From the NCBI GenBank assembly GCA_019155205.2, contig JAHNZQ020000049.1, positions 1,950,275 to 2,014,274 on the forward strand: a stretch of DNA of 64,000 nucleotides, in the 5' to 3' direction. The translations under genes and the position numbers were made by a program. Below the pieces are notes generated by a model that saw nothing but the letters and a program-made list of their open reading frames with translations, did not search any database and was not told the DNA's origin. Positions 10,234 through 21,280 of this stretch are shown one piece after another; positions within the stretch are counted from its first letter, which is position 1, and each line of letters starts with the position of its first letter. Source of the DNA: Gracilaria vermiculophylla (Eukaryota > Rhodophyta > Florideophyceae > Gracilariales > Gracilariaceae).

Positions 10234-11947
10234 GCTCCTATTACACTTGTAGAAAAGCTATCTAGCTTTTTCAGAACCTGGTTGGTATTGAACATCACTA
10301 TATAGGTACAAAAATTAAAAACGTGAAATAAAACACATTTTTTGAACTCCAGATATACCTCGCGGAAATGTAGAACAGAATGCAAAGGAATAAATCCGGA
10401 TTCGATTTACTTTAAAAAAAAAGAACTAAGCCAGAAAGGTGCACTAATTATGCTTGACCCTTTAAACGAAGTATTTGCATTCTGAAACCCGTTCCGATTT
10501 TAAGCGAAGACGTTTTTGCACAATTTTTAACAGATTATCATTCGTTTTACTCCTTGTTGTTATAAACCAATCTATCAGATCACTATTCATATTCAAAAAA
10601 ACATATAAATCTGAAATAGATATAAAGCATATCGATACTTTGAACTAGAAGACATTTAAACTGCTTGGAAATAGTATGTAATGATTGTTTAAGAATAACA
10701 GTAAAACATCTTTTGGCTGCCATAAAGAATTGTATAAGAGCAATTGAGATTCAGTTCCGCAATATGTACGGATTGAAGAGGGTTAGTCGTCTAGTTGTTG
10801 CATAATGAAAACAAAACGATGTTTGTGTTAGGTTTGGTTTTTCATAGTTCATCTGGAGGTGTAACACAGTTAAGTTTCATTAAGTGCTTTATTCAATGAT
10901 TTTTATATTTTCTCATCAAATAAGGAAATAGTCTTTTGTAATATTTATTGAAATCTCTACATCAATAATATTCTCAAAAGAGCAGCAATAGGAATTCAAG
11001 GCAACTTGGTGTAGTAGAGCTGACCATCGTAATTGAAATTTTTAGTGTATCATTTAAAAGGACTTTGAAATGGAAAACAGAGAATTTCTACTCGCACGTA
11101 CAGATAGAATTATTCTTTGAAAAAAAAAAAAATACAGGGATAAGTGGTGTGGAGATATTTGCGGCAAGAAGTTATAACGCAATGCATTTGTGTTTCAATG
11201 CACTGGCCATCATCTGTTTTGGGTAAGCTTGAAAATATTAATAACTCCATAAGTTTTGTCCGCCACAAAGCAGATCAGGATTGGATGGTCTCTGTGCAAA
11301 CCGTTTTAAATATTTTCCGCTTCAGTTTCCGGAGCTCAGAGAATGAATGTGAATCAGGAATTTTGAAAAGCTTGCGACCTAAAAGTAATCGTTTCCGATT
11401 TCCTTATTCACTGACAGGTAAAGTACATGTAAAGTAACGGCCCTAATAAGCGTTGGAGAAAAAAACCGGAATTCAGGATGTGGAATGTTACCACGTAGTT
11501 ACAGCAAGTTACACCACAGCTTCCATGAAATAGTGCAAACAAGAATCCTCAATGGCGCGCGTGCTCCGCTGTTCATCCCGTGTATAAGATGAACTGCCAT
11601 TCCCTTGTTGAACTTCGTTTTAGAGGAGGATATGATTCAGATATTTATTGCGGTACACACGCGTAATAATATTTTACACACTGCTATATTCATGCGTCAT
11701 GTACCGCTGTCTGACCATGACGACTAAAGGCCAAAAATCGTATTTGTTGCGCTCATCTTCAAATCCAGTATAGTGTATGTCCTTCAAAAAATATGAGCGT
11801 CTTTAATGACATGCACGATCTTCACGTCATGCTTCAAGAATTGGAAAAACAGCTTTACCCCAAGTTACATGATACCTTAAAAGGGCGGCCGGTGAAATCT
11901 CCTCGTTGCTCTCTTCCCCGAAACGTATCCCCCTGCACAACCTCGAC
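10234..11947. other. AT-rich intergenic stretch
   Basis: No supported gene or known repeat is seen. Short frames such as 11144-11437 (GTG start) have no domain features. The last 300 bp form the upstream region of the gene at 11948. Confidence 0.5.
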
Positions 11948-12700
11948 ATGATGATGACATTTGTTCTTCGCTTCTTTGCCGTCGTGTCGGTTCCGACCCT
12001 GATCTTACTCGCTTCCAATGTCGATGCCAGACGCTTTTGCAACATCGCCACCCACCGCGTTACTGGAAAGAATAGTCTCTTTTCATTAGTGTGTCGTTGT
12101 GACAATCTTCCTGAAATGGTGGGACGTTCTATTCGCTTTCTTGACAAGGATACGCCTGATACTGTTGCTCAAGAGAACCTGACAGTGGACTGTATAGAGC
12201 ATCAAAAGCCACGAATGGCTCGTGCTTGTGTTCACAGCGGCCGTGCCTTTGAAAGAGAGGCGGCACATGTGTTAAGAGACTGTATGGGCAGACGTCCTCG
12301 CAACCCCTCACCGGCAGGCATGATGCCATTCGCGTTCAAAACTGATAAGTGCGAGACCGAGTTTCGCGAGCTCGATGTGGAGAGATTGGAGGCACTACTG
12401 GTTTGCGCATGCACACAACGTCCGGGATACCTCGTACATCCCGGTGTTATTCAGTTTATTACTAATGGATCTCCTCTGGGCGCCAGTGCTGAGCAAGATG
12501 TTCTCGAGACGTGCACAGCCGAAGCCATGCCTCAATTGAATGATGCCTGTCGCAACCTGCCGGAACGCTTCGATCTAAGGGGGGCTCAGGCCTTCAATGT
12601 GTGCTGTAAAAGAGCTCGCGTGCTCTTCGACAATGAAAAACTTCTATGTCAGGCGATCGTTCCTGACCAGGTGGATACGATTGACCTTACTTTTGTGTAG
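11948..12700 (+). CDS. Secreted cysteine-rich protein, family not recognised
   Basis: The protein has 250 aa in a single exon. The first of three consecutive ATGs is taken as start because it opens directly on a signal peptide (residues about 1-27, hydrophobic core TFVLRFFAVVSVPTLILL, likely cleavage after NVDA). Upstream in-frame codons lack an ATG. The mature part has 14 cysteines spread along its length, including VCRC, CAC and a CC pair, suggesting a disulfide-stabilised extracellular or vacuolar protein. No transmembrane segment or catalytic motif is visible. It is the first gene after the left repeat field, and its GC-rich codons differ from the AT-rich flanks. I do not recognise the family. 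Confidence 0.75.
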   Translation: MMMTFVLRFFAVVSVPTLILLASNVDARRFCNIATHRVTGKNSLFSLVCRCDNLPEMVGRSIRFLDKDTPDTVAQENLTVDCIEHQKPRMARACVHSGRAFEREAAHVLRDCMGRRPRNPSPAGMMPFAFKTDKCETEFRELDVERLEALLVCACTQRPGYLVHPGVIQFITNGSPLGASAEQDVLETCTAEAMPQLNDACRNLPERFDLRGAQAFNVCCKRARVLFDNEKLLCQAIVPDQVDTIDLTFV

Positions 12701-13502
12701 TATGCATTTTTTCTGTAGCTGTAGTCTATAGTCTACTAGGCCGAGACTGCCATATAAGAGGAAGAGAGAGTCGATCGATACATCTATGAACAAACGAGTT
12801 TTTTTTTCTCTGCTTGTCAGCTTGTTGTGCCAGAAACACTAGGAGGCTTCTCAGTGGTACTGATCTGTTGGCTGTTTGGATAGTAAATTTGAAGAGATTT
12901 GCAATCCGCAATTCTGATTGCCTGATGGAGCGCACAATTACTCCCCCTCTTTCCTTCATTACATGAGACTTCATTTCTTGTCTTCTTTGTTTGACTCTTT
13001 GACTGTGAAACAGTGCCAACATGTTGATACACCTGGATATGTCTATAATGTTCTGTTTCACTGACGATCTTCCCGCTTCAGTTGCCTTCATTACTCGATC
13101 ATCGCTGTTTCCATGGGAAACTAACACCTCTGGAAACTGTGGTGGTTGAAGAACTCTTATTGCGTTCGACTTTTTTTCTCCTCGCTCATGTCATCATGAT
13201 GGACAAGCTGTCTGATTCCGTAGACATTTACAGCTTCTCCTCCACAAGCCTTAATTGATCGACATTTTGTCAAGGAGATAAAACGAAGCAGTGTTTCGCA
13301 TAGACGCTGTAATTATTCGTGTGGACCATGAATTCACGATTGAAACCTATATGAACAAAATTACAAGAAAAACTTGATTCCAATACCATTTATGATTCCA
13401 ACGTTTAACTTTGGAGCCACTTCTCCAACCTCAAACGATTTGTGTAAAACGCATAAATCAGCGCAATGTTTTAAATCTCCGCTCTAAATGCAACTTGTCT
13501 TG

Positions 13503-13564
13503 CAGCCTTGCAAGGCTGCGCCGCGGCCTCGCGACGCTGCAAGAATTGCGGGCGTGCCGCCCGC
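13503..13564. repeat. GC-rich double hairpin
   Basis: A 16-bp perfect palindrome CAGCCTTGCAAGGCTG (13503-13518) is followed by a perfect 6-bp stem GCGGGC/GCCCGC (13548-13553 and 13559-13564) with a 5-nt loop, in an otherwise AT-rich region. Confidence 0.7.
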
Positions 13565-13608
13565 TTTCAAATGCATACAATACCAAAAAAGCTTGGCAAC
13601 TGTGAAGA

Positions 13609-13911
13609 ATGAGACCATTAAATATTGGGATGATTCATCCGAGTGCGATGTTTCGGATAGCAATGAAACTCGGGGCATATGATGTGAGGCCGAGAGAGCA
13701 TACCTGTTCACATTGCAATTTCGTTTTTGACGCAGAGGCGGAAGCGAACACATCGTACATTGCACCTTCGAAGCGAAAGCGAGTCATGTTGCTTACAAGA
13801 CCTTACACTGCAACAAAAAGGCACCACTGTGCTGTATGCGGCTTTCTGTCCTACAGAACTTGTGAGATAGGATTATACACCGGACCCTGGATATTGCACC
13901 TCAACCAGTGA
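13609..13911 (+). CDS. Possible small two-CxxC protein (doubtful)
   Basis: A 100-aa ATG frame with CSHC near residue 33 and CAVC near residue 74, spaced about 40 residues apart, with basic residues around the second pair. This could form a zinc ribbon. Without recognised similarity, and given its position in a gene-poor region beside repeats, it could equally be a chance frame. Confidence 0.2.
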   Translation: MRPLNIGMIHPSAMFRIAMKLGAYDVRPREHTCSHCNFVFDAEAEANTSYIAPSKRKRVMLLTRPYTATKRHHCAVCGFLSYRTCEIGLYTGPWILHLNQ

Positions 13912-14575
13912 AATATCTTTCTTTGTTTGCCAGCTACAAATGAGCTTTAACATGAATGAAAACTTATAGACATATTGTACATCGCACAGAATTTGGACGA
14001 GTCATGATGAAAAGCGAGTGCCCTACCTTATAACCGCACGCGCTTTTCAACATAACGAACATATCGGACTGGCGATTTCTAGCCAACCACATAGAACATC
14101 GATGGGAAAAACACTCTCCCCTGATTGGAAGATTGAGTTTTATTTCGTCTCTGTATCAGCGCGTCATTTACACAGGCAATGACCTCCAAATCAAGTGGCA
14201 TTAAGAAAAAGACCAATTTGTAGAAAACATAAGTCCGATCTGGTATCACACTCTTAGAGTTTGACATCAATGGACCGCTTCATTAACAGCACTGAAAAAA
14301 AGTGGACCGCCGTTTATCAGCTATTCAGCAGTCCGATAAAGCAAATGTCACGGACGATTTTTGCTATATCACCGTACAGTACAAAGCACAGAAAAGTACG
14401 CAGTATGACCAAGGCTTCCAGTTGTGCTTTTGTATTTAAAGTAAAGTAACATGTGAGTTTGTTTTATTGGAACATATACAACGACCAATCAGCGATCGAT
14501 AAGCACGTGTTTTCAGACCACTGGAGTTGTAATAATTTACCGGTGCACTCATATCACTGCGACAGCTTAAATTGG

Positions 14576-14659
14576 ACTCGAGCCGTAGGCGGGGAATCAA
14601 TTTGGGCTGTGTTATGGCCTCGAGCCGCAGGCGAGGCATCACCTTGGGCTGTCTCATGC
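14576..14659. repeat. Two tandem 42-bp units with internal hairpin
   Basis: Units 14576-14617 and 14618-14659 share CTCGAGCCG, AGGCG and TTGGGCTGT blocks. The second unit contains CCTCG-AGCCGCAGG-CGAGG, which can fold into a GC-rich hairpin. Confidence 0.75.
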
Positions 14660-16275
14660 CCCGTTTTCTGTTTTCGATATTATGTTAATGCGAACAAAGA
14701 CACTTGGCCAAATCATCGGATTGAAGACATATGCACAGTTCTGACAGCAATTTGCGTCGATCGCGTCGTTCAAATCCTCAACGCCGTTCCCCAGACCATG
14801 AGATATTGTCAAACCGCGGAGACACACAAGTGACCCCTCGAGGCGCGTATTTCGGTTCAGAGCTGTCAGCCGATGGACCGATATGCCGCCGAGAGCTTTA
14901 AGGTATCTGGACATTTATGCTGCAACTGTCCTTCATATCGTAGGTTCGTAGTGGGGCTATTGACCTGATTACTGTCTGGCAATTTCCAGATGCCTCATGA
15001 CATGATTCTCGCTTACATGCAAAGTGGAGTAACAGTTCAACATGTAATGCGTCGGAAAATTTTTAATGCGTCGTTTCAATCAAGACCTCTAAAGGCTTGT
15101 TTTTCTTCCAAATCACGATTCCAGGAAGAACGAGCAGCAAGCTACTTTTTCTCACGGAAAACTTTATGACCCGTTCCCTGCATAATATAGTGAAACGATA
15201 GTAAAAACATGTAGCTTTCAATAGAGTCTACTTTTGTATAAATCATATGAGTACTTGAGTTAGAGCAGTTCGTCGAATGGAACTCAAACCCCAGAGTTCC
15301 AAACTTCGGCCAAAACAAGACAGGGATTACAATTCAAACGGGCGTCTCTAGACCGCGGAGTCTGTACTGAACGCATTAAAACCAAGGATCAAAGGCAGTT
15401 TTTGCCTTGAAAGCGCTGGAGAGCTCCGTCGCCTTATTAAGCTCGCTCCGCGCAGAGATGCGCTACTGCAGGTTTTTGGCGGAGACTCCCAAGCAGAGGC
15501 GCAAGATTGCTGCTTCTCGAGCTGCTCTAAATCGCGCTTTGAACTGTGTTCAAAGTGATTTACTTGTAAAGTCGGCAGATGCAGCGAGCAATGGAGTGGA
15601 AACGTAAGTCGACGCATCGTCCTTGGTTGACCTCAAAGCTTGAAATAATAAACAATGGTGACAGAACTGTGTAGCCTCATACACGCTCTGTGGGCGCTGA
15701 TTTTGTGGAAACGCGCTTGGCACGTGCGATACATTAAAAGTATATACGGAAACAGTACCATTTGGGACGCTACAGTGTTTCGCTTACTACAACGTCTGTT
15801 TTCTGTTTCAAAAACCAAAGTTTTGTACACAAAGAGCTAAGACACCCAGCTTTTATATGGCGTATCGAACGTCAAGCGTACTGCAGAAAAACGGAAATGA
15901 GATCGGCTTCACTTGCAAAGTTTGAAGTCATCTTGACTTTCCGACGCATTACATGTTGAACTGTTACTCACGCATTCATTTCTTTTTTCACAAATTGAAC
16001 AGGAATGCAAAACAAGACTTTACGCGCATGTGGAAGTTGAAACAAACGTTTTCCGTTCTTGGCGGTAGAACCTTTTTGGACTCATTTCATTCGCTGTAGA
16101 TAGAAGAAAGGGCATCTGAAGCACAGACTGTCGTGTGTTCTGGATTACTATGGGTACATTGTAGAAGGCGGGTCATTGTTTCTGAAAAACGTCAAGTGTA
16201 TGCTCATGCATCGCCGCTTTCATCGCTCTAATGTGGAAACGGGTGTGCCTGTGGCCTTATCCTCTCTCACATGGA

Positions 16276-17205
16276 CTACACGCCATTGTTGATTGGGCGC
16301 TCGAGATCTTCAATCTGGGAATCCCATTCATCTGCAATGCCTTCAACGTGAGCCAAGCCCACTACGGCGACAATAACATTTCTTTCCTTGTGCAAGTCTT
16401 TGGCCGCCTTGATTAAATTTTTGGCCATTATGACATCGCGCTCATACAGCATTGCCCGTGCTACGTTCGGCGCAAAAAGACGCATGGGTTCTATAAGCTG
16501 GTGGACAGTGTTGCGATCAATGAGTTCTGCCAGTTTCGCTTGACCTTTCGCAACATCCCCTGAAGCCATTGCTTGGAACGCTTCTCCCAGTTTGTGCTCT
16601 ACCGTAGACTCCGGGCCCCGCGAGTCTGAGCGAGCCATCAGAATGGCCATTATTCGCTGCAAATCGAAGTCTGTGCGAAACCCTTCGCCAAGGCGACGCA
16701 TCGTTATCCGCAGCTCCTGATCGCCAAGGATAATAGGTACGTTCAAATCCTCTGCAGTTTCAACAGCGGCCTTGAAGTCCACGCCGCTAGCGAAGCCAAG
16801 GCGGTGCAAAACGCGGTATATACTACCAATCCCCAGCTCCATAAGCCCAGCGAGGGGACTTCTATGACTTGAAAGGATCTTTAGAGCATGCGAGAGGAGC
16901 GACTCGTCAGGCAAGGACGCCGCTCTTTTTAGCCGGTCGAAGCGGTCTTGGTCAAGTTCCAGGAAAACAGCGCCTAACGACCCTTTCTGATGCTCTCGCG
17001 TAATAAGATTGCGAGTTGCTTCCGCAGACGCTTCTGCTATATGCATTGTGCCTAACAGGTGTACAATTCCATACTTGGACTCAAGAACGGCAGTGCTGCG
17101 AGATGGATAAGAGTGCTTCTGACGCGCGAGAGGAATTCTATGTAGAACCTTCATGTGCTTGCTAATGCTCGGTTGTGACACCACCAAAGCTTGTCGTGCA
17201 ATCAT
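16276..17205 (-). CDS. TraB/PrgY-GumN family protein
   Basis: A 309-aa single exon. The ATG at 17205 is preferred because the longer frame starts only at TTG. The first 40 residues are basic and Ser-rich with few acidic residues, which would suit a mitochondrial targeting sequence. The TraB hallmarks follow: VHLLGTMH at about residues 48-55, an LGDQELR segment in the middle, ERDVIMAKNL at about 255 and VVGLAHVEGI at about 280. The conserved GT-H and G-H residues are those proposed for metal binding in this family. Mammalian TRABD acts at the mitochondrial outer membrane, and plants have chloroplast and mitochondrial members. No C-terminal membrane segment is evident here, so the protein may be soluble. 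Confidence 0.85.
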   Translation of the reverse strand: MIARQALVVSQPSISKHMKVLHRIPLARQKHSYPSRSTAVLESKYGIVHLLGTMHIAEASAEATRNLITREHQKGSLGAVFLELDQDRFDRLKRAASLPDESLLSHALKILSSHRSPLAGLMELGIGSIYRVLHRLGFASGVDFKAAVETAEDLNVPIILGDQELRITMRRLGEGFRTDFDLQRIMAILMARSDSRGPESTVEHKLGEAFQAMASGDVAKGQAKLAELIDRNTVHQLIEPMRLFAPNVARAMLYERDVIMAKNLIKAAKDLHKERNVIVAVVGLAHVEGIADEWDSQIEDLERPINNGV

Positions 17206-18154
17206 ATTGTGCAGCAATTGCAGGAAAAACGGTTTTTGCTTCTTCCCAAAATAGGAGCAAGATTCGTCTCACAGTCGGAGCTTATCGCTGCGATGAGGGA
17301 CAGATCCGATCCAGTGCCGTTTGGCCTGCGATGTATTGAGCTAGTTTGCACACGTAAAGTACACTTACGATAAACAAGTGAAAAAGAAGTTTCGGAGTGC
17401 AACACCCGGGGCAACAATGTTGCAAGTCTGTATGATGTAAGAAAGCTAACCTCTGCGCAAGAGATATTGCGCATGAGATATTCTATGCCGATGCAGCTGG
17501 AGGAGTACGTTCTGCTGAAGATCAGATTTCTTCCAACGAGAAGGCAGCGTCCAACGCGTAGGTTGAACTTATTTAAGAAGCACAATGATATGCAACGAGA
17601 TTCAGGCGCAATACAAGGGAAGGAGTCACTGAATCCTTTTAGATAGTACCGGGATAGACGGTTTGACGTAGCGTGGTACAGTAGTTATTCGGGGTAGAGG
17701 GAGGGTGGATTTGTTACCCCCTTGAAATGTCAAAAAATGATGCTTGCAGATGATGGGTCTTGTCTGCAACCCATTTGCCGCGTGCTTTCCGGGCTGTGGG
17801 CGCAGACTTCATTATCAGCACCCATTTTCAGAATGCGGCGGGTGCATTTGATGACTACCCTTGTTATGTCGTCACTGAAGAGTTGTACCGAAGTACATTC
17901 GACCATCGTTTTGCATTCGTGTCAATCGTTCTCCGACAAGAAAAGCATCATGGGTGTTGAGTGGTGACGATCAGATGTGCATATGTCAGATGTTGGGCTG
18001 AGATTTTCTCTTCTGCATTCGCGGCATCAAACAGAAAGCAGGGAGTCTTTTCCTGCACTATTCCTTTGATTATCATCAAATATTTCTCTCTGGATTCGAT
18101 ACGGTGCGAAGGATTTGTTAGAGACAAGTTTCATTGACGTAGGTCCGAGTTCCG
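17206..18154. other. Intergenic region upstream of Elongin C and the TraB gene
   Basis: This is a divergent spacer of about 950 bp. A short + frame (17760-17960) lacks an ATG and recognised similarity. Nothing else is supported. Confidence 0.4.
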
Positions 18155-18526
18155 ATGGAACGAGGCGAAGAAAAGCCAGTCCCTGAGGGGCTGATTAGAC
18201 TTGTTTCGGGGGATGGATTTGAGTTTACAGTTGACGCAAAGTATGCGATGGTTTCAGCTGTCATTCAAGCGATGATGAACAGTTCCTTCAAGGAGTCAAG
18301 AACACGAGTCGTGCATTTACCACATGTGAAGGGAAGGGTGCTTGAGTGCATATGCCAATACTTTTATTACATCCCTCGATTTCGAAGCAGAGGTGGAACT
18401 GGCCCCGTATTGCGAGATAGTGACGCCGGAAGCTCTTCTTTCATCGACTCATTTGTTCAAGTGTTTGAGATTCAGCCAGAGCTCTCTATCGAAATATACA
18501 TTTGCGCCAGATATCTTGAAATGTGA
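18155..18526 (+). CDS. ELOC: Elongin C (Skp1/BTB fold)
   Basis: 123 aa in one exon from ATG 18155. The protein aligns with Elongin C from the start: LIRLVSGDGFEFTVDAKYAM corresponds to the family's KLISSDGHEFIV...HAL opening. A Q-AM helix and HVLxxVCxYF-like VLECICQYFYY follow, then FEIQPELSIEIYICARYLEM, which matches the family's FxIxPExALELLMAANFLxC ending. Between strand and last helices it has about 15 extra residues (RFRSRGGTGPVLRDSDAGSS region), making it slightly longer than the usual 112 aa. Elongin C bridges BC-box receptors to Cullin-2/5 ubiquitin ligases and takes part in the Elongin transcription factor. Confidence 0.85.
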   Translation: MERGEEKPVPEGLIRLVSGDGFEFTVDAKYAMVSAVIQAMMNSSFKESRTRVVHLPHVKGRVLECICQYFYYIPRFRSRGGTGPVLRDSDAGSSSFIDSFVQVFEIQPELSIEIYICARYLEM

Positions 18527-19134
18527 AGTGCTCCTGATTACGTGAAGAGGCGCACAACGAAGCACAAAGGGGCCGAGAAAGTCGACATTTGTGCTTAGGA
18601 ATCGAGCTCTGAAAGTCATCTTTTTGCTCCAGCTTTATGGTTCTTGTATTTTCCTTTTCAGTTTCTTTTCTAGCAAGAACGTATGTTATGAGGACGGTCC
18701 TGTTATCAGAAACGGTGTGGCAGTGCAATCATGTTGAAAAACTGCTGAAATGTTTTCTAATCAGCGGCATTTCTGCAGCACTCAAAGCTTCTGAATTAGC
18801 CAATACAGTTCGTATTCGAGGATTGAACTGTCGATGAACTCAAATACGAACATAACCGTCATCGATTGATCTTACCCGTGGCATTCATGTATCTCACTCA
18901 TCGTAATTGCAGGTAATCATGTCGAGGACCAACCGAAAGCATGGGATATGGAATTTCAAGGTTTCCAACTGCATCCGGCAACATTCGAAGAATTTGATAC
19001 ACTGTGGGGCCCAGAACAACTTCAGACTGAGAGTATAAACAGTAGTTTTGCAAAGAGACACCGATATGTATGTTACACTTAAGAGAAGCTCCGAACATCT
19101 CTGATTCTATCTCGGGCCAAAAAACCTGTCCTTC
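18527..19134. other. Convergent intergenic region, nothing supported
   Basis: These are the 3' flanks of the Elongin C and amidohydrolase genes. No ORF or repeat stands out. Confidence 0.5.
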
Positions 19135-20505
19135 TCAGTTCAGCGGAATTTCTTTGACAATTCTGGCCCTCCAGTACTCAGCTCGGCGCAAAACATCGCC
19201 CAAGTCAAGTGTGCAGTGCAACTTGTCTTTTAACACGAATTTACCGTTGACAAGTACATCCGTGACGTCTTCTCTAGAAGCTGCGTAAACAACGGCTGAA
19301 TGTGGATCGTATACCGGGGTGTTTCCCGCATGAGTCTCCACATCGATGCAAATCAGATCGGCGGACTTTCCTATCTCCAAGCTCCCAGTGACATCTTCGA
19401 GTCCAAACGCACGCGCACCATTGATTGTCGCCATGCGGAGAGCCATAGGAGCTGGAAGAAGAGTGGGGTCTCTGGCTACGCACTTGGTGACGAGCGCGGC
19501 CATTTTCACTTCTGCTAGCATATCAAGAGAATTATTGCTGCACGCTGAGTCGGTCCCAATCGCAACATTGACTCCAGCTTTGACTAATTTGTGTACAGGG
19601 CAAAACCCAGAGGCGAGTTTAGCGTTTGAAGTAGGACAATGTGCGACATGTACGCCTTTCTCCGCACATAAAGCAATTTCTTCGTCGGTAAGATGGACCA
19701 TATGGGCCCCGATGAAGTTCGGTCCCAGAATTTCTTTTCGATTGAAGTCCTCGATGGGATGGCATTTTTCGTCACTAGTATGGCATGCAGGATTGCTCCT
19801 ATCCAAGACTCGACTGGAAGTGCACTCATCTATGGTTTCATGCATATGAGTATGAATTGGGATTCCATTTGCTTTGGAAAGATCCTTGAGCCGTAGCCAG
19901 ATATCCGGAGGCACTGTATATGGAGCATGGGGCGCATAGGTGAAGTGTATTAAAGGTTGATTCTTGAATCGCTCTATAAATTCTTCTCCTCGACCTTCAT
20001 ATTCTTCAGGGGTTGATGCGTATGCAGTTGGAAACATCAGAAAGACTATTCCAATGATGGCCCTTATGCCAGCTCTAAGGGCGGCCTTTGCGCCAGCATC
20101 TGGGAAAAAGTACATATCGGAAAAGCAAGTTACTCCACCACGAATCATTTCAGCGGCGGCCAGAAGGGCACCGTCCTCACAAAATTCTTCCTCACATGCC
20201 ATTGCTCGTTCTATAGGCCAGACGGTCTCATGAAGCCATTGCAAAAGAGGCTGGTCATCCGCGCGGCCTCTCATTATAGTCATTCCGGAATGAGTGTGAG
20301 CGTTGATGAAACCGGGAAGCACAATGCTGTTCGGTCGCTCCACAACTTCTGTGGGACTGTACTTCTCTTGTGCTTCTTGTGATGGTAGTATGTCCAATAT
20401 TTTCCCCCCACTGATGACTACCGAGTAATGGTCGAGAGCGACATTTTCGTCTGGTGCTATGGGAAGCACCCATCTCGCACGGATCTCAGTTTCGACAGGC
20501 TTCAT
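19135..20505 (-). CDS. mtaD: Bacterial-type 5'-methylthioadenosine/S-adenosylhomocysteine deaminase (amidohydrolase)
   Basis: A 456-aa single exon. ATG 20505 is chosen over an upstream GTG. The amidohydrolase fold is clear: HTHSG (His70, His72) in FINAHTHSGM, GGVTCFSDMYFF at about 123-134, HTHMHE (His218-Glu223), GAHMVH (His268), HCPTSNAKLASG at about 289 and GTDSACSNN with Asp319. This pattern matches the TrzA/MtaD deaminases that convert SAH or MTA to the inosyl form in methionine salvage. Residues about 227-252 form a Cys-containing insertion (ACHTSDEKCHP) after the HxHxE motif, longer than I recall for bacterial MtaD. Bacterial ancestry is likely but unproven. The substrate could also be another aminated ring. 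Confidence 0.85.
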   Translation of the reverse strand: MKPVETEIRARWVLPIAPDENVALDHYSVVISGGKILDILPSQEAQEKYSPTEVVERPNSIVLPGFINAHTHSGMTIMRGRADDQPLLQWLHETVWPIERAMACEEEFCEDGALLAAAEMIRGGVTCFSDMYFFPDAGAKAALRAGIRAIIGIVFLMFPTAYASTPEEYEGRGEEFIERFKNQPLIHFTYAPHAPYTVPPDIWLRLKDLSKANGIPIHTHMHETIDECTSSRVLDRSNPACHTSDEKCHPIEDFNRKEILGPNFIGAHMVHLTDEEIALCAEKGVHVAHCPTSNAKLASGFCPVHKLVKAGVNVAIGTDSACSNNSLDMLAEVKMAALVTKCVARDPTLLPAPMALRMATINGARAFGLEDVTGSLEIGKSADLICIDVETHAGNTPVYDPHSAVVYAASREDVTDVLVNGKFVLKDKLHCTLDLGDVLRRAEYWRARIVKEIPLN

Positions 20506-21280
20506 ACGCTTTCTCTGATATGAGCTGGCCCAGAAAAGCAACGAGGAAGACACCTGGGAAAAAGTTGAGGACAGCCCTGCGCTTGCAAAGACGTTGCGCT
20601 TTCTTGGAATCGGTAAGCAATTGAAACAATGTGCTTTGTTGCGAGTTATCTGAACTCGTAGTCTGGCTTCAGATGCTCGTGGTTAAATGCTGTGAAGATT
20701 AGTTGTCGAACACGGGTCTGAGCAACCGGTGCTGAGTGGCACTTACGGTTGAGTGCAAACGAGGGCCTATTAACGAGGGGTGGGGGGTCGAGGGCTTGAG
20801 GGCTACTACGGCGACTACTGAGGGGCTGAATTCCATAAACTTTTCTGCACGCTTGGCGTCACAGGAGTGGAATGGCACCGGCGTAGCCGTGAAAGCTATT
20901 CTCCACGAACTCAAGCCATCATCAGTAGTCCGGACAAGGTGAAATTGCTGTTTTAATAGTACCTTCATGCTTAAGAGGAGAAAATGAATGCCAACACAAG
21001 CCCAGTTTTTTTCGCGAAACGGCCCTGGACCACACTTGAACGCGAAGAAAAACATCTCCCTCCATTCTATGCATAGAGCAGAAGATTGGACATTCTTCTT
21101 ATGAGTGATAGCAGATGATATCAGAATAAACACATACCATCTCGCCACCGCCACATGCAATTCGTGCTTTATATGAGGTTCAGTACTCGGGCAAATGTGC
21201 TAAGGAAGTAGACGTATTCGTACTGCAAACGATCCACACTTGTTTTGATCATCTTAACGAATATTTATAGAGGATCACAA
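20506..21280. other. Intergenic region between the amidohydrolase promoter and the TIM9 3' end
   Basis: A frame of 153 codons on the minus strand (20699-21160) has no family signal and looks like chance. No promoter motif is certain. Confidence 0.4.

Larger units (their letters stand above)
12701..16275. other. 3.6-kb stretch with no well-supported gene
   Basis: It holds two GC-rich hairpins (13503-13564), a 42-bp tandem duplication (14576-14659) and several short frames. One small CxxC frame (13609-13911) is listed separately. A minus frame at 12726-13091 and a plus frame near 15407-15607 have near-coding composition but no recognisable similarity or splice partners. Confidence 0.4.

Noticed and set aside
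12726..13127. 133-codon minus frame
   Set aside because: It starts at GTG, has no domain, and is surrounded by AT-rich non-coding DNA; a lineage-specific gene cannot be excluded but is not supported.
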